From Deltaproteobacteria bacterium HGW-Deltaproteobacteria-14 (GTDB taxonomy: Bacteria > Myxococcota_A > UBA9042 > PHBI01), in the NCBI GenBank assembly GCA_002841945.1, contig PHBI01000068.1, forward strand, positions 1 through 33,653: a stretch of DNA of 33,653 bases. The letters run 5' to 3'. Below are positions 16,828 to 25,840 of this stretch, in pieces. The notes under the pieces are model-generated. The model did not search any database. It saw only the letters and a program-made list of their open reading frames with translations, and was not told the origin of the DNA. Position 1 is the first letter of the stretch. Every line of letters starts with the position of its first letter. Position numbers and translations under genes: made by a program.

Positions 16828-16851
16828 TCGGTGCTTGTACAAAGCGCATCA

Positions 16852-16880
16852 TTGCTCTGCAGCACGGCGGGTGCTAGATT
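16852..16880 (+). promoter_or_regulatory. Promoter for the propeller lipoprotein gene
   Basis: TTGCTC (16852-16857) and TAGATT (16875-16880) are spaced by exactly 17 bases, directly after the hairpin at 16807. Transcription would begin near 16887, about 32 nt before the ATG at 16919. Confidence 0.5.
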
Positions 16881-16918
16881 CTGGGCAATTGGGCGACAGC
16901 CAAAGCCCGGAGACAATC

Positions 16919-19798
16919 ATGCATCGCAAGAAGTTCCGCACCATCCAGCAGGTGGCTCGCACCAGTGCCTTCGCGCTCCTCGTGTTCGCCGGCTGCTCGA
17001 AGGTCGACGGCCCGGTGGGCAGCGCCGGCGGGCACCTGAACATCGACGTCGCGCCCTTGCAGCTGCCGGGCGTCACCGACGCGGTCTATCGGCTCACGGT
17101 CAAGAACCTCGCCGGCCAGACGGTGTGGCAGAAGACCCTCTCGTCGACCCAGTACGGCGACGGCTCGGGCGCCGCGTCCTACGTCGGCACCTGCGACGCG
17201 ACCTCGAACCCGAACCGCATCGAGCTCGAGCTCGAGTCGCTGTCGGCGGGGGGCAACCTCCTCAGCCCGACCGCCGACTACGCGAACCCGGCGCCCCTCG
17301 GGAGCCCCATCTTCCTGACCGCCGAGTGCCGGGCCGACGCGGACGTCCCGGTCGAGTTCAACCTGAACATCGCCCGCGCCGGCGAGCAGGGCTTCTTCGA
17401 CATCTCCGTCAACTTCCAGGACCTCTTCTGCTCGGCGAAGCTCGACTGTGAGCGCACCTCCGGCGGGGCGCCCGTCCCCCTCGAGCTGCTCTTCAACCCG
17501 CTCACCGGCAAGCGCGACCTCACCACCGTCCTCGGCTTCGCCTGCACCGCCGGCCCCGACCAGGACACCTACCTGCACATGAGCCAGGTCGAGATCGACT
17601 GCACCGGCACCAACGCGCAGGTCTTCTACGTCGACTCCCAGGCCGGCCCCGGCAACCTCGACCCGCCCTTCCCGGGCCCCTCGAACGACTCCGACCTCAT
17701 CTTCCAGGCCGCCACCTACCGCGGCGAGGAGCTCATCGGGACCAGCAACAAGTTCTACTGGAACGTCGCGATCGGGCTGAACGAGGACGCCTTCCCGAAC
17801 CTCGCTCCGTGCACGCTGCGCGCGCGGGCGACCGCGTCGGACGGGCCGCTGGCCAACGGCACCACCCCCGACGGGATGCGCTGGCCCTACATCGACTGGG
17901 AGGTCCCCCTCGTCGACGCCGGCGGCGACATGGCCTGCCACGCCCACGAGCTCGGCGACGGCACCGAGGTCGAGGTCAAGTACACCGACGCGCCGATCAC
18001 CTTCATCGCCTCGATCCAGCGCACCAACCCCAACGCCACCACCCTCAACGGCTGCGACCCCGACGAGGCGTGCGGCGCGTGCAGCTCCACCTGCTACCTC
18101 GGCGGCGGCACCGGCATCGACGACGTCACCGGCGGCGGCAGCGGCGGCGACCCGGCCCCGACCCTGGCCGAGGAGCTCGACACCAAGGTCAACCCCGACG
18201 ACATCGTCGGCCTCGTCGCGAGCCCGACCGGCGGCCTCACCCTGGCCGCCCAGAACTACGACCTGCCCTTCCTCTGGGCCGCCAACCACGACGACGACAC
18301 GGTCAGCAAGATCGACACCCGCACCATGAAGGAGGTCGGTCGCTACCGGGTCTGCAACGGACCGAGCCGCACCGCGGTGGATCTCGACGGCAACGGGTTC
18401 GTCACCTGCCGCTTCGACGGCGGCGTCACCAAGATCGCCGTCGTCGATCCCGACTGTGAGGACCGCAACAACAACCTCGTGATCGACACCTCCCGCGACC
18501 TCGACGGCAACGGGATCATCCAGGGCGCCGAGCTCCTCGCCGCCGGCCAGGACGAGTGCGTGCTGTGGACCAAGTACCCGGCGGGAAGCGGCACGACCTA
18601 CGCCACGACCTGCAACGAGACCTACATCTGCGGTCGCGCCGCCGGGGTCGACGTCAACAACAACGTCTGGATCGGCATCTGGAACAACTCGCGCCTCTAC
18701 CAGCTCAACGGCGCGACGGGCGCGACCATCAAGTCCTGGCCGCTGGCCATCCACCCCTACGGCCTCGCCGTGGGCAAGGACGGCATGATCTGGATCGCCT
18801 CGCGCGACCCCAACGGCGCCATCTCGCGCGTCAACCCACAGACCGGCGCCGAGGTGGTGTGGAAGACCGGCAGCGCCAACTACTCCACCCCCGGGACCGC
18901 GCAAGCCTACGGGACCGCCAGCGCCGCCAGCACCGACAACTACGGCATCACCATCGACCCCTGGGGCGCGATCTGGCTCGGCCAGTACTCGGCCGCCGGG
19001 CTCAAGCGCTTCGTCCCGAACGCCGACGGCCTCACCGGCACCTTCTACGGTCCCTACGGCCGCCCCGACGGCAACGCGACGACCCGCGGTGTCGGCGTCA
19101 AGGTGAACTACACCGCCCAAGGCGTCCTGACCGGCGCCGAGGTCTACTCCGGCCACCAGTACAGCGCGTGCGGCAACACCGTCAGCTACGCCAAGCTCGA
19201 CGCCAGCGGGGCCGTCCTGAGCCACGGCGTCATCGCGGTCCCCGGGCTCAGCGGCTCCATCGGCAACGCCGTCGACGTCGACGGCAACGTGTGGGGCGTG
19301 AGCTACTGCACCGGCACCGCGACGCGCTACACCGTCGCCTATGGCGCCGCGCCGAACTACACGCCGACCGTGACCGTCGCGGGCAACGTCACCATCGGCA
19401 CCCACCCCTACAGCTACAGCGACATGACCGGCCAGGCCCTGCGCGACCTCGCCGGCGTGGACGGCCACTACCGCCACCGCTGGACCGGCTGGAGCACTGG
19501 CGCGACCTGGTGGAAGACGCTGTCGCTGCAGGCGAGCCTGCCGGGCGGCTCCACGGTCACCTGGCTCGAGGTCAGGTGGCGCTCGGGCGACGACGCGACG
19601 GCGCTGAACAGCGCGGCGTGGACCACCCCGATCACCGTGAACAACACCACGACGATGCCGATCGACCTGAGCCCCGGCGCGGGGGCGCGCCGCACCGCCA
19701 AGTACTTCGACCTCGAGGTGACCTTCCGGACGACCGATCCCGGCGGACAGGTCCCGGAGCTCACCGGCATCGGGCTCGCCGTCTACCACCTGCCATGA
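16919..19798 (+). CDS. Lipoprotein: shared N-terminal domain plus beta-propeller
   Basis: 959 residues. CGGAGA lies 6 nt before the ATG, and the signal ends in VFAGC (Cys26). Residues 30 to about 380 form a beta-rich domain that also occurs in the lipoprotein at 27212. Shared blocks include SYVGTCDA, GEQGFFDISVNF, FCSAKLDC, VLGFACTAG, GPGNL, TYRGEELI, KFYWN, LRARATA and WPYIDW. A short Gly-rich linker (about 415-425) leads to repeated blades of the NHL/Vgb lactonase-like propeller type (LPFLWAANHDDDTVSKIDTRTMKEVGRY, GVDVNNNVWIGIWNNSRLYQLNGATGATIKSW, GLAVGKDGMIWIASRDPNGAISRVNPQTG, GITIDPWGAIWLGQYSAAGLKRF, NAVDVDGNVWGVSYC). A DLDGNG insertion resembles a Ca-binding loop. The C-terminal 100 residues are a beta sandwich. 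It is likely a surface or periplasmic binding lipoprotein; its ligand is unknown. The stop overlaps the next start (ATGA). Confidence 0.85.
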   Translation: MHRKKFRTIQQVARTSAFALLVFAGCSKVDGPVGSAGGHLNIDVAPLQLPGVTDAVYRLTVKNLAGQTVWQKTLSSTQYGDGSGAASYVGTCDATSNPNRIELELESLSAGGNLLSPTADYANPAPLGSPIFLTAECRADADVPVEFNLNIARAGEQGFFDISVNFQDLFCSAKLDCERTSGGAPVPLELLFNPLTGKRDLTTVLGFACTAGPDQDTYLHMSQVEIDCTGTNAQVFYVDSQAGPGNLDPPFPGPSNDSDLIFQAATYRGEELIGTSNKFYWNVAIGLNEDAFPNLAPCTLRARATASDGPLANGTTPDGMRWPYIDWEVPLVDAGGDMACHAHELGDGTEVEVKYTDAPITFIASIQRTNPNATTLNGCDPDEACGACSSTCYLGGGTGIDDVTGGGSGGDPAPTLAEELDTKVNPDDIVGLVASPTGGLTLAAQNYDLPFLWAANHDDDTVSKIDTRTMKEVGRYRVCNGPSRTAVDLDGNGFVTCRFDGGVTKIAVVDPDCEDRNNNLVIDTSRDLDGNGIIQGAELLAAGQDECVLWTKYPAGSGTTYATTCNETYICGRAAGVDVNNNVWIGIWNNSRLYQLNGATGATIKSWPLAIHPYGLAVGKDGMIWIASRDPNGAISRVNPQTGAEVVWKTGSANYSTPGTAQAYGTASAASTDNYGITIDPWGAIWLGQYSAAGLKRFVPNADGLTGTFYGPYGRPDGNATTRGVGVKVNYTAQGVLTGAEVYSGHQYSACGNTVSYAKLDASGAVLSHGVIAVPGLSGSIGNAVDVDGNVWGVSYCTGTATRYTVAYGAAPNYTPTVTVAGNVTIGTHPYSYSDMTGQALRDLAGVDGHYRHRWTGWSTGATWWKTLSLQASLPGGSTVTWLEVRWRSGDDATALNSAAWTTPITVNNTTTMPIDLSPGAGARRTAKYFDLEVTFRTTDPGGQVPELTGIGLAVYHLP

Positions 19799-20958
19799 GG
19801 CGGGCCGCCTTCGCGCTCGTCGCCCTCGCCGCCGGCCTGAACGGCGGGTGCGGAAAACCAAGCGTGCCTTCGGCGCCGCCCCCGGGTCCGCCGCCCGGCG
19901 ACGTCGTGTCGGCCAGCGTCGACCCGGCCCCCGCCACCACCGCTCCCGCAGCGGCGGCGGACGCCGCCGTGTCGCCGACCTCCGACGCCGCCGCGTACGT
20001 CCCCGTCCCGCTCGAGCACCCGCCGAACCCGCCGACGAGCGCGCGCGCCGTCGCCCTGGCCGCGAGCGTCGCCCGCTACAACGCCCACGCCTTCGACGAA
20101 GCCTACGCGGACATGGTCGACGGCGTGGTGGTCCGGCAGATCGGCGACCCGATCGCCCCGGTCCTCACCGGGCGCGCGGCCCTCGTCGCGCGCGACCGGG
20201 CCATGGCCGAGGCCGCCACCTACTACGCGATCGTGGCCGAGCGGCTCTACGAGGCCGGCGACTGGATCATCGTCGACGGCGTCATCTGGGGTAAGCAGGA
20301 CGCCCCGCTCTTCGGACACCCGGCGAGCCACCGCCGCTTTGGCGTCGCGGTCATCTGGGCCTATCACTACACGGCCGATGACAAGATCGACCGCGTCGAC
20401 CGCTTCTTCGACGACGCGGCGCTGCTGTATCAGCTCGGACACCTCGAGCCCGTCCCGGGCGCCCGGACGCGCCTGCAGGCCGCGCCGACCGACGACGCGA
20501 TCGAGAGCACCGAGGGCGCGCCCAACACCGCCAACGAGGCCCTCGTCGCCAGGATCGAGGCGGCCTTCGCCGACGGCACCGTCGACGCGCAGTGGGACGC
20601 CCTCTTCAGCCCCGGCTTCGTCTTCGACAACGTCAACGAGACCAACCGCATCACGACCAAAGACGAGTACCTCCAGTACCGCCGGGCGCCGACCGAGCTC
20701 GGCGTCCAGCGGACCCCGGCCGCCCGGCTCGAGCGCGTCCTCAGCGTCGACGACCGCGTCCTGACCTGGAGCGAGCACCCCGGGACCTACACCGGCGAGG
20801 GCGTCGCCACGGTCCCGAAGGGCACCGAGGTCACCGTCCACACCTTCGACCTCTGGACCGTCGCCGACGGCAAGGTGAAGTCCCTGCGCAGCTTCGGCAA
20901 CGGCCTCGAGGCCATGGCGCAGCTCGGGATGCTGCCCGGCGCCGCACCGACGCCCTGA
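19795..20958 (+). CDS. Exported protein with two NTF2/SnoaL-like domains
   Basis: 387 residues, translationally coupled to the propeller lipoprotein (ATGA). The signal region RRAAFALVALAAGLNGGC resembles a lipoprotein signal but has Asn at -3, so lipidation is uncertain. A Pro/Ala linker runs to about 80. Two copies of a cone-shaped alpha+beta (NTF2-like, SnoaL/polyketide cyclase superfamily) domain follow: the first about 83-225 (ARYNAHAFDEAYADMVDGVVVRQIGDP ... VIWAYHYTADDKIDRVDRFFD), the second about 240-380 (VARIEAAFADGTVDAQWDALFSPGFVFDNVNE ... VHTFDLWTVADGKVKSLRSFGNGLEAMAQLG). Many family members bind small hydrophobic molecules or act as cyclases or isomerases; none of their active-site patterns is clear here. 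It converges on the MYXO-CTERM gene, with 7 bp between stops. Confidence 0.75.
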   Translation: MRRAAFALVALAAGLNGGCGKPSVPSAPPPGPPPGDVVSASVDPAPATTAPAAAADAAVSPTSDAAAYVPVPLEHPPNPPTSARAVALAASVARYNAHAFDEAYADMVDGVVVRQIGDPIAPVLTGRAALVARDRAMAEAATYYAIVAERLYEAGDWIIVDGVIWGKQDAPLFGHPASHRRFGVAVIWAYHYTADDKIDRVDRFFDDAALLYQLGHLEPVPGARTRLQAAPTDDAIESTEGAPNTANEALVARIEAAFADGTVDAQWDALFSPGFVFDNVNETNRITTKDEYLQYRRAPTELGVQRTPAARLERVLSVDDRVLTWSEHPGTYTGEGVATVPKGTEVTVHTFDLWTVADGKVKSLRSFGNGLEAMAQLGMLPGAAPTP

Positions 20959-20965
20959 GCGACGG

Positions 20966-22147
20966 CTACCCGCAGCGCTGACGCCGGCGCCGGGCGACGA
21001 CGAGCGCGAGCGCCATCAGCAGCCCCGCGAGCCCGGTCACGCCGCCCCCCGCCTGGCAGCCCCCCGGCTCACCGTCGGGGCTCGCGTCGCAGCCGTCGCC
21101 GAGGCCGTCGCCGTCGGCGTCCTCCTGGCCGAGGTTGGCGACCTCGACGCAGTTGTCGAGGCGGTCGGTGACGCCGTCGCCGTCAGCGTCCTCGCACAGG
21201 TCGCCGACCCCGTCGCCGTCGCAGTCGAGCTGCTCGGGGTCGGCCACCTCCGGGCACACGTCGTCCCCGTCCGCGACGCCGTCGTCGTCGTCGTCGTCGT
21301 CACAGGCGTTGCCGTGCGCGTCCCCGTCGGCGTTGGCCTGGTCGGCGTTGGCGACCTCGGGGCAGTTGTCGTGGGCGCCGTGGACGCCGTCGCCGTCAGG
21401 GTCGTCGGTGCAGTGGCTCGGCGACGCGTCGTCGCAGACCCAGCCGAGCTCGATCGCGCAGTCGGCGTCGCAGCCGTCGCCGGGGTCGAGGTCGCCGTCG
21501 TCGCAGGCCTCGAAGCCGACGTCGACGACCCGGTCCCCGCAGGTCGAGGCGCACACGCTGAGGCCGCCGCTGTCGCCGACACAGGCCCAGCCGCCCTCGA
21601 CCTCGCAGCCCGCCGAGCAGCCGTCTCCGTCGTCCGTGTTGTCGTCGTCGCAGCCCTCGAAGCCCTCGGCCCAGCGCCCATCACCGCACACGGCCTGGCA
21701 CGCGCCGGCGCCCGGACAGGTGAAGCCGGGCTCGACCGCGCAGAACGCCGAGCAGCCGTCCCCGGCGTCGGTGCCGCCGTCGTCGCAGGTCTCGGGCGCG
21801 ATCACCACGCCGTCTCCACAGTCGGGAGTGCAGAGGCTCGCGCCGCTGAAGGTGTCCGGCACGCACACGTAGCCTTCCTCGACCGCGCAGGCCGCCGAGC
21901 ACCCGTCGCCGCCGTCCGCCGCCGCCGGGACGCCCGCGGCGTCGAGGCCGCCGTCGTCGCAGGCCTCGTCGCCGTTGATGACCCCGTCACCGCAGACCGC
22001 CGCGCGGCAGAGATCGTCGACGCAGACCGCGCTGTCGCAGTCACCGCCGCTCGCGCACGCGTCCCCGGTCCCCGCCGCGTGGGCACCCGGCGCCCACAAG
22101 AGCATCCCCCCGAGCGCGAACGCCATCCGCAGACGTGGTGGCCGCAT
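20966..22147 (-). CDS. MYXO-CTERM surface protein with Cys-rich and thrombospondin type-3 repeats
   Basis: 393 residues with GGAAGGAGG before the ATG. A signal peptide (1-24, GAHA/AGT) is followed by four Cys-rich repeats of the Myxococcus DUF4215 type, each starting CGD and including CDDG/CDDD ... GDGCS..C ... G(Y/F/W).C (about 52-95, 110-144, 154-189, 203-238). Then come Asp-rich thrombospondin type-3 repeats (247-355: DPDGDGVHGAHDNCPEVAN..., DADGDGVTDRLDNC...), which bind Ca2+. Residues 362-393 are GGCQAGGG, a hydrophobic segment and ARRRRQR: the MYXO-CTERM sorting signal with its invariant Cys (Cys364), recognised by myxosortase and leading to cell-surface attachment in the known model. 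A run of seven GTC triplets in the genomic strand (21280-21300) encodes seven consecutive Asp. Confidence 0.93.
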   Translation of the reverse strand: MRPPRLRMAFALGGMLLWAPGAHAAGTGDACASGGDCDSAVCVDDLCRAAVCGDGVINGDEACDDGGLDAAGVPAAADGGDGCSAACAVEEGYVCVPDTFSGASLCTPDCGDGVVIAPETCDDGGTDAGDGCSAFCAVEPGFTCPGAGACQAVCGDGRWAEGFEGCDDDNTDDGDGCSAGCEVEGGWACVGDSGGLSVCASTCGDRVVDVGFEACDDGDLDPGDGCDADCAIELGWVCDDASPSHCTDDPDGDGVHGAHDNCPEVANADQANADGDAHGNACDDDDDDDGVADGDDVCPEVADPEQLDCDGDGVGDLCEDADGDGVTDRLDNCVEVANLGQEDADGDGLGDGCDASPDGEPGGCQAGGGVTGLAGLLMALALVVARRRRQRCG

Positions 22148-22277
22148 ACCGCCTCCTTCCCATCACGGCCCCGGCGGGGTGCCGGGGCGAGCCCCGAAAC
22201 AGTGCAACGCACACGCGACTAACGCCAACTCTCATGCGTTTGCCGATCGGCACCTGCTGCGTCGCAGCAGGCCGCAT

Positions 22278-24464
22278 CTACTTGTACTTCACCATCTGCC
22301 CCGACTTGAGGCGCCCGAAGTAGTCCTTCGTGAGCGCGCGGATCCTCGGCGCTAGGAAGAAGAGCGCGATGAGGTTCGGCACCGCGACCAGGCCGAACAT
22401 GGCGTCGGAGAAGTCGAGCACCGGGCCGAGCTTCCAGACCGCGCCGACGAAGACCAGCCCGACGAAGAGGAGCCGGTAGGGCATCACCGCGCGCCGGCCG
22501 AGGAAGAACTCGACCCCCTTCTCGCCGTAGTACGACCAGCTGATCATCGTCGACACCGCGAACAGGAACACCACCGTCGGCACCAGCAGCGAGCCGAAGC
22601 CGTCGAAGGCGCTGTCGAAGGCGGCCGCCGTCAGCGGGGCCCCGTCGAGCCCCTGCTGGGTCCACACGCCCGAGATGAGGATGACCAGCCCGGTCATGGT
22701 GCAGATGACGATGGTGTCGACGAAGGGCTCGAGCAGCGCCACGACCCCCTCGCGCACCGGCTCGTCGGTCTTCACCGCCGCGTGGGCGATGGCGGCCGAG
22801 CCGAAGCCCGCCTCGTTCGAGAAGGCCGCCCGCCGGAACCCCTGCTTGAGCACGTCGCGCAGGACGATGCCGAGGGTGCCACCGACCGCCGCGGACACGC
22901 TCCAGGCCTCGCTGAAGATGCTGCCGAAGACGCCCGGGACGAGGTCGATGTGGACGAAGATGACGGCCAGCGCGCCGCCGACGTAAAGAAACACCATCGC
23001 CGGGACCAGCTTGTCGGTCACCCGGCCGATGCGCTTGATACCGCCGACGATGACCAGCCCGACCAGCGCCACCAAGATGAGGCCGGTGACCCAGGTGGGC
23101 ACGCCGAAGCTCGTCTGCCACAGCGCCGCGGCCTGGTTCGCCTGGAACATGTTGCCGCCGCCGAAGCTCGAGATGGTGATGAAAACCGCGTAGACGAAGG
23201 CCATCGGCTTGAGCCAGGCCGGCAGGTGCTTGCGCATGTAGTACATCGGCCCGCCCGCGACCGTGCCGTCCTCGCGGACGTCGCGGGTGGCCGTCGAGAG
23301 CGCGCACTCGGAGTACTTGGTCGCCATCCCGAGGAAGCCGCAGACCCACATCCAGAAGATGGCGCCGGGGCCGCCGCTGGTCACCGCGACGGCCACCCCC
23401 GCGATGTTGCCGAGGCCGACCGTCGCGCTGAGCGCCGCCGTCAGCGCCTGAAAGTGCGTGATCTCTCCCTGCTCGGAGGGGTTGTCGTAGTGCCCGCGGA
23501 CGACGTAGAGCGCGTGCTTGAAGCCGCGAAACTGCGGGAAGCCGTTGACGATCGTCAGCAGCAACCCGGCGCCGACCAGCAGAAAGACGAGCCAATCCGA
23601 CCAGACCATCCCGACGAACTCGCCCATGGCGTCGCCGATGCGGTGGATCGTCCCCTCGATCGGCAGCGACACCGCGCCGAGCGCCCGGTCCCCGACGTAG
23701 GGCACGATCACGTCGCTGTCGCCGCCGTCCGCGGGGGCGCGGAAGAGCAGCCGCCAGGTGTGCACCTCGTCCGGCGTCACCTTGACGCCGCCGACGTCGA
23801 TGGCCGTGATGGCCCCGAGGTCGTTGCCGATCAGCGCGACCTCGTCCCCGGGCTGAAACCGCGCCATGTCCGCGGCGAGGACCCCGTCGGTGAACGCCGC
23901 GGCGCCGATCACGGCGGGCCCGGCCGCGGGCGACCAGCGGAGGCCCCCGTGCCGCTGCAGGGCCGCGACGAGCGGGGGCAACAGGGCGGCGCCGCGGCAG
24001 TCCGTCACCATGAAGGCCGCGTCGCCGCCGAGCGCCGGCAGCGAGAAGCGCACGACCTCGGCGGCGGCTGCCTGCGCGCGCGGGGCGTTGCCGCCGACGG
24101 CGCCGCCGTCCACCCGCACCACCGGGCCGTCGGTGCCGAAGCGGAAGCTGTGTCGGTGCTTGCCGGCGTCGGTCGCGACCCGCGCGACCGTGGGGCACGC
24201 GCCGTCGGCCGCCGGGACCCCGTGGGCCTCGCCCATCAGCCGCATGCCGTCGTAGGCGACGTACAGCACGACGTCGCCGCCGCGCAGCTCGGCGCGCGCC
24301 CCAGCGGGCAGCGCCGCCAGGGACGTCTGGAGGTTCAGCGGCGCCGCGGGGGCCGACACCTCCGCCGCGTCGCCGGCGACCTGGAACGCGGGGGGCGCGG
24401 GGCGCTCACAGGCGGCGAGCGCGAGGAGGACGGCGAGGACGGGGGGCGACGTGGCGGCTCGCAC
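22278..24464 (-). CDS. Alanine/glycine:cation symporter with N-terminal lipoprotein-like domain
   Basis: A 728-residue protein from the GTG at 24464. Residues 280-728 are a full AGCS-family (AlsT/AgcS) Na+- or H+-coupled amino-acid transporter. VWSDWLVFLLVGAGLLLTIVNGFPQFR starts the first membrane helix, and GLGNIAGVAVAVTSGGPGAIFW (350-371), KYSECALS, GGPMYYMRKHL, FRRAAFSNEAGFGSAAIAHAA and SWSYYGEKG are conserved family motifs. In front lies an unusual export signal (residues 1-19, lipobox LAAC with Cys19) and a polar domain of about 260 residues with two Cys (90, 156). The known AgcS N-terminus faces outward, which agrees with a periplasmic domain. Ribosome binding for the GTG is weak (GGAG about 12 nt upstream). 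An ATG at 24539 is in frame but would place 25 polar residues before the signal. It diverges from the hydrolase gene. Confidence 0.88.
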   Translation of the reverse strand: MRAATSPPVLAVLLALAACERPAPPAFQVAGDAAEVSAPAAPLNLQTSLAALPAGARAELRGGDVVLYVAYDGMRLMGEAHGVPAADGACPTVARVATDAGKHRHSFRFGTDGPVVRVDGGAVGGNAPRAQAAAAEVVRFSLPALGGDAAFMVTDCRGAALLPPLVAALQRHGGLRWSPAAGPAVIGAAAFTDGVLAADMARFQPGDEVALIGNDLGAITAIDVGGVKVTPDEVHTWRLLFRAPADGGDSDVIVPYVGDRALGAVSLPIEGTIHRIGDAMGEFVGMVWSDWLVFLLVGAGLLLTIVNGFPQFRGFKHALYVVRGHYDNPSEQGEITHFQALTAALSATVGLGNIAGVAVAVTSGGPGAIFWMWVCGFLGMATKYSECALSTATRDVREDGTVAGGPMYYMRKHLPAWLKPMAFVYAVFITISSFGGGNMFQANQAAALWQTSFGVPTWVTGLILVALVGLVIVGGIKRIGRVTDKLVPAMVFLYVGGALAVIFVHIDLVPGVFGSIFSEAWSVSAAVGGTLGIVLRDVLKQGFRRAAFSNEAGFGSAAIAHAAVKTDEPVREGVVALLEPFVDTIVICTMTGLVILISGVWTQQGLDGAPLTAAAFDSAFDGFGSLLVPTVVFLFAVSTMISWSYYGEKGVEFFLGRRAVMPYRLLFVGLVFVGAVWKLGPVLDFSDAMFGLVAVPNLIALFFLAPRIRALTKDYFGRLKSGQMVKYK

Positions 24465-24560
24465 GAGGGGCTGACTCCGGACTCGAGGGGGGCGGGGAGG
24501 CCCTATGAACCCCGATCCCCCCTTGAACTGCAAGCCCATCGACCGCAGGCTTCGGAGACG

Positions 24561-25484
24561 ATGCGCGCAGCTCCCACCGGCTGGCACCCCGAGTCCCGCT
24601 TCACGACGGTCGCCGGCGTGCGCTGCCACTACGTCGACGTCGGCCCCCGCGACGCGCCGACGCTCGTGCTGGTCCACGGCATCGCGGTCTCGAGCTGGGC
24701 CTGGCGCTTCAACCTGCCGACCCTCGCGCGCCACTTCCGGGTCATCGCCCCGTGCCAGAAGGGCTTCGGCTGGAGCGGTCGCGACCGCGGCGACTACAGC
24801 GTCGGGGCGCTGGCGCGCTTTGTCCTGGGGCTGCTCGACCACCTCGGGGTCGCGCGCGCCGACCTCTGCGGCAACAGCCTCGGCGGCGCGGTCGCGCTGT
24901 GGATCGCCGAGCACCACCCCGAGCGGGTGCGCCGCCTGGTCCTCGAGAACGCCGCCGCCCTCGCCGACCAGCGCCCGTGGCACCTGCTGCACACCCAGGT
25001 CCCGGCCCTCGGACCGCTGTATCGCGCGCTCATCGGGCCGACCCTGTTCCGCGCCGGCCTGATGGCGCTGGCCTACAAGAACCTCGCGGTCGACAGCGAC
25101 TACATGGCCGGCTTCTGGACGCCGCTGGCCGCGCCGCGCTCGATCCAGACGCTGCTCGCGGTGGCGCGCCGCCTGCCCGCGAGCCTCGCCGAGGTCGACC
25201 GCCTGCTCCCGACCGTGCGCCACCCGGCGCTGATCGCCTGGGGCCAGAAGGACGGCGTCCTGCCGGTCAGCGGCGCCTATGCGCTCCACCGCCAGCTCCC
25301 CGCGAGCCGGCTGGTGCTCTACCCCGCGAGCGGCCACTGCCCCCACGAGGAGGAGCCGGCGCGCTTCGACGCCATGCTCGTGCGGTTCCTCGACCCGGAC
25401 CCGCCGCTCGGCGCGACGGCGGACGTGACGAGACCGGGCGAGGCTGATACAAGCCGACCGCACGGCAGTACGTCGCGACGCTGA
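24561..25484 (+). CDS. Alpha/beta hydrolase
   Basis: 307 residues, with GGAGAC just before the ATG. The classical fold order is visible: an oxyanion strand LVLVHGIAVSS (residues 35-45), nucleophile elbow GNSLGG with Ser106, acid Asp231 in WGQKDGVLP, and His259 in SGHCPHEEEP. A helical lid lies at about 135-205. The family strand that usually reads DLxGxGxS is replaced by APCQKGFGWSG, so a Pro-Cys pair sits where Asp is typical. The enzyme could be an esterase, epoxide or haloalkane-type hydrolase; the substrate is open. The tail after 280 is low-complexity. It starts 96 bp from the divergent symporter start and is followed by the small protein gene. Confidence 0.87.
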   Translation: MRAAPTGWHPESRFTTVAGVRCHYVDVGPRDAPTLVLVHGIAVSSWAWRFNLPTLARHFRVIAPCQKGFGWSGRDRGDYSVGALARFVLGLLDHLGVARADLCGNSLGGAVALWIAEHHPERVRRLVLENAAALADQRPWHLLHTQVPALGPLYRALIGPTLFRAGLMALAYKNLAVDSDYMAGFWTPLAAPRSIQTLLAVARRLPASLAEVDRLLPTVRHPALIAWGQKDGVLPVSGAYALHRQLPASRLVLYPASGHCPHEEEPARFDAMLVRFLDPDPPLGATADVTRPGEADTSRPHGSTSRR

Positions 25485-25537
25485 GCGTGGTCGTCACGCC
25501 CGAACCCATTGGCCCCCAGCCACCCGGAGCCCGAGAC

Positions 25538-25840
25538 ATGGTCGAGAACATCGAAGAGATCACCGTGACCTACGAAGAAGGCGGCGAGACCCTCGTCGAG
25601 GAGCTCGACAAGGTCGTGCTGTCGCGCGGCTCGTGGACGACGATCCTCTTCAAGTACCGCGAGTTCGACAAGAAGACCGAGGGGATGGGGCCGATCAAGT
25701 ACACCATCCGCCGCTACCAGAAGCGCAACGGCGTCTACCGCCAGCAGAGCAAGTTCAACATCTCCAGCGTCAAGCAGGGGCGCCAGCTCTACGAGGCGCT
25801 CGGCACCTGGATCGCCGAGGACGACAGCGACAACCAGTAG
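25538..25840 (+). CDS. Conserved small protein of unknown function
   Basis: 100 residues from an ATG preceded by GGAG (about 8 nt). It is compact and highly charged: an acidic start (ENIEEITVTYEEGGETLVEELDK), a hydrophobic strand pair (VVLSRGSWTTILFKYREFDKK), a basic strand (GPIKYTIRRYQKRNGVYRQQSKFNI) and a C-terminal helix (KQGRQLYEALGTWIAED). There is no signal or metal motif. The order of strands and the repeated aromatic/basic residues suggest a small beta-sheet fold, and I have the impression that similar proteins occur across delta-proteobacteria, but I cannot name a family. It lies 53 bp downstream of the hydrolase gene on the same strand. Confidence 0.75.
   Translation: MVENIEEITVTYEEGGETLVEELDKVVLSRGSWTTILFKYREFDKKTEGMGPIKYTIRRYQKRNGVYRQQSKFNISSVKQGRQLYEALGTWIAEDDSDNQ

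Noticed and set aside
16874..19861. Very long Val/Asp/Gly-rich minus-strand frame
   Set aside because: It is the complement of the propeller lipoprotein; the strings of V, G, D and A have no domain pattern.
24198..25463. Extended in-frame start for the symporter up to 25463
   Set aside because: The upstream part lies antisense to the alpha/beta hydrolase and is not protein-like; the lipobox signal marks the likely start at 24464.
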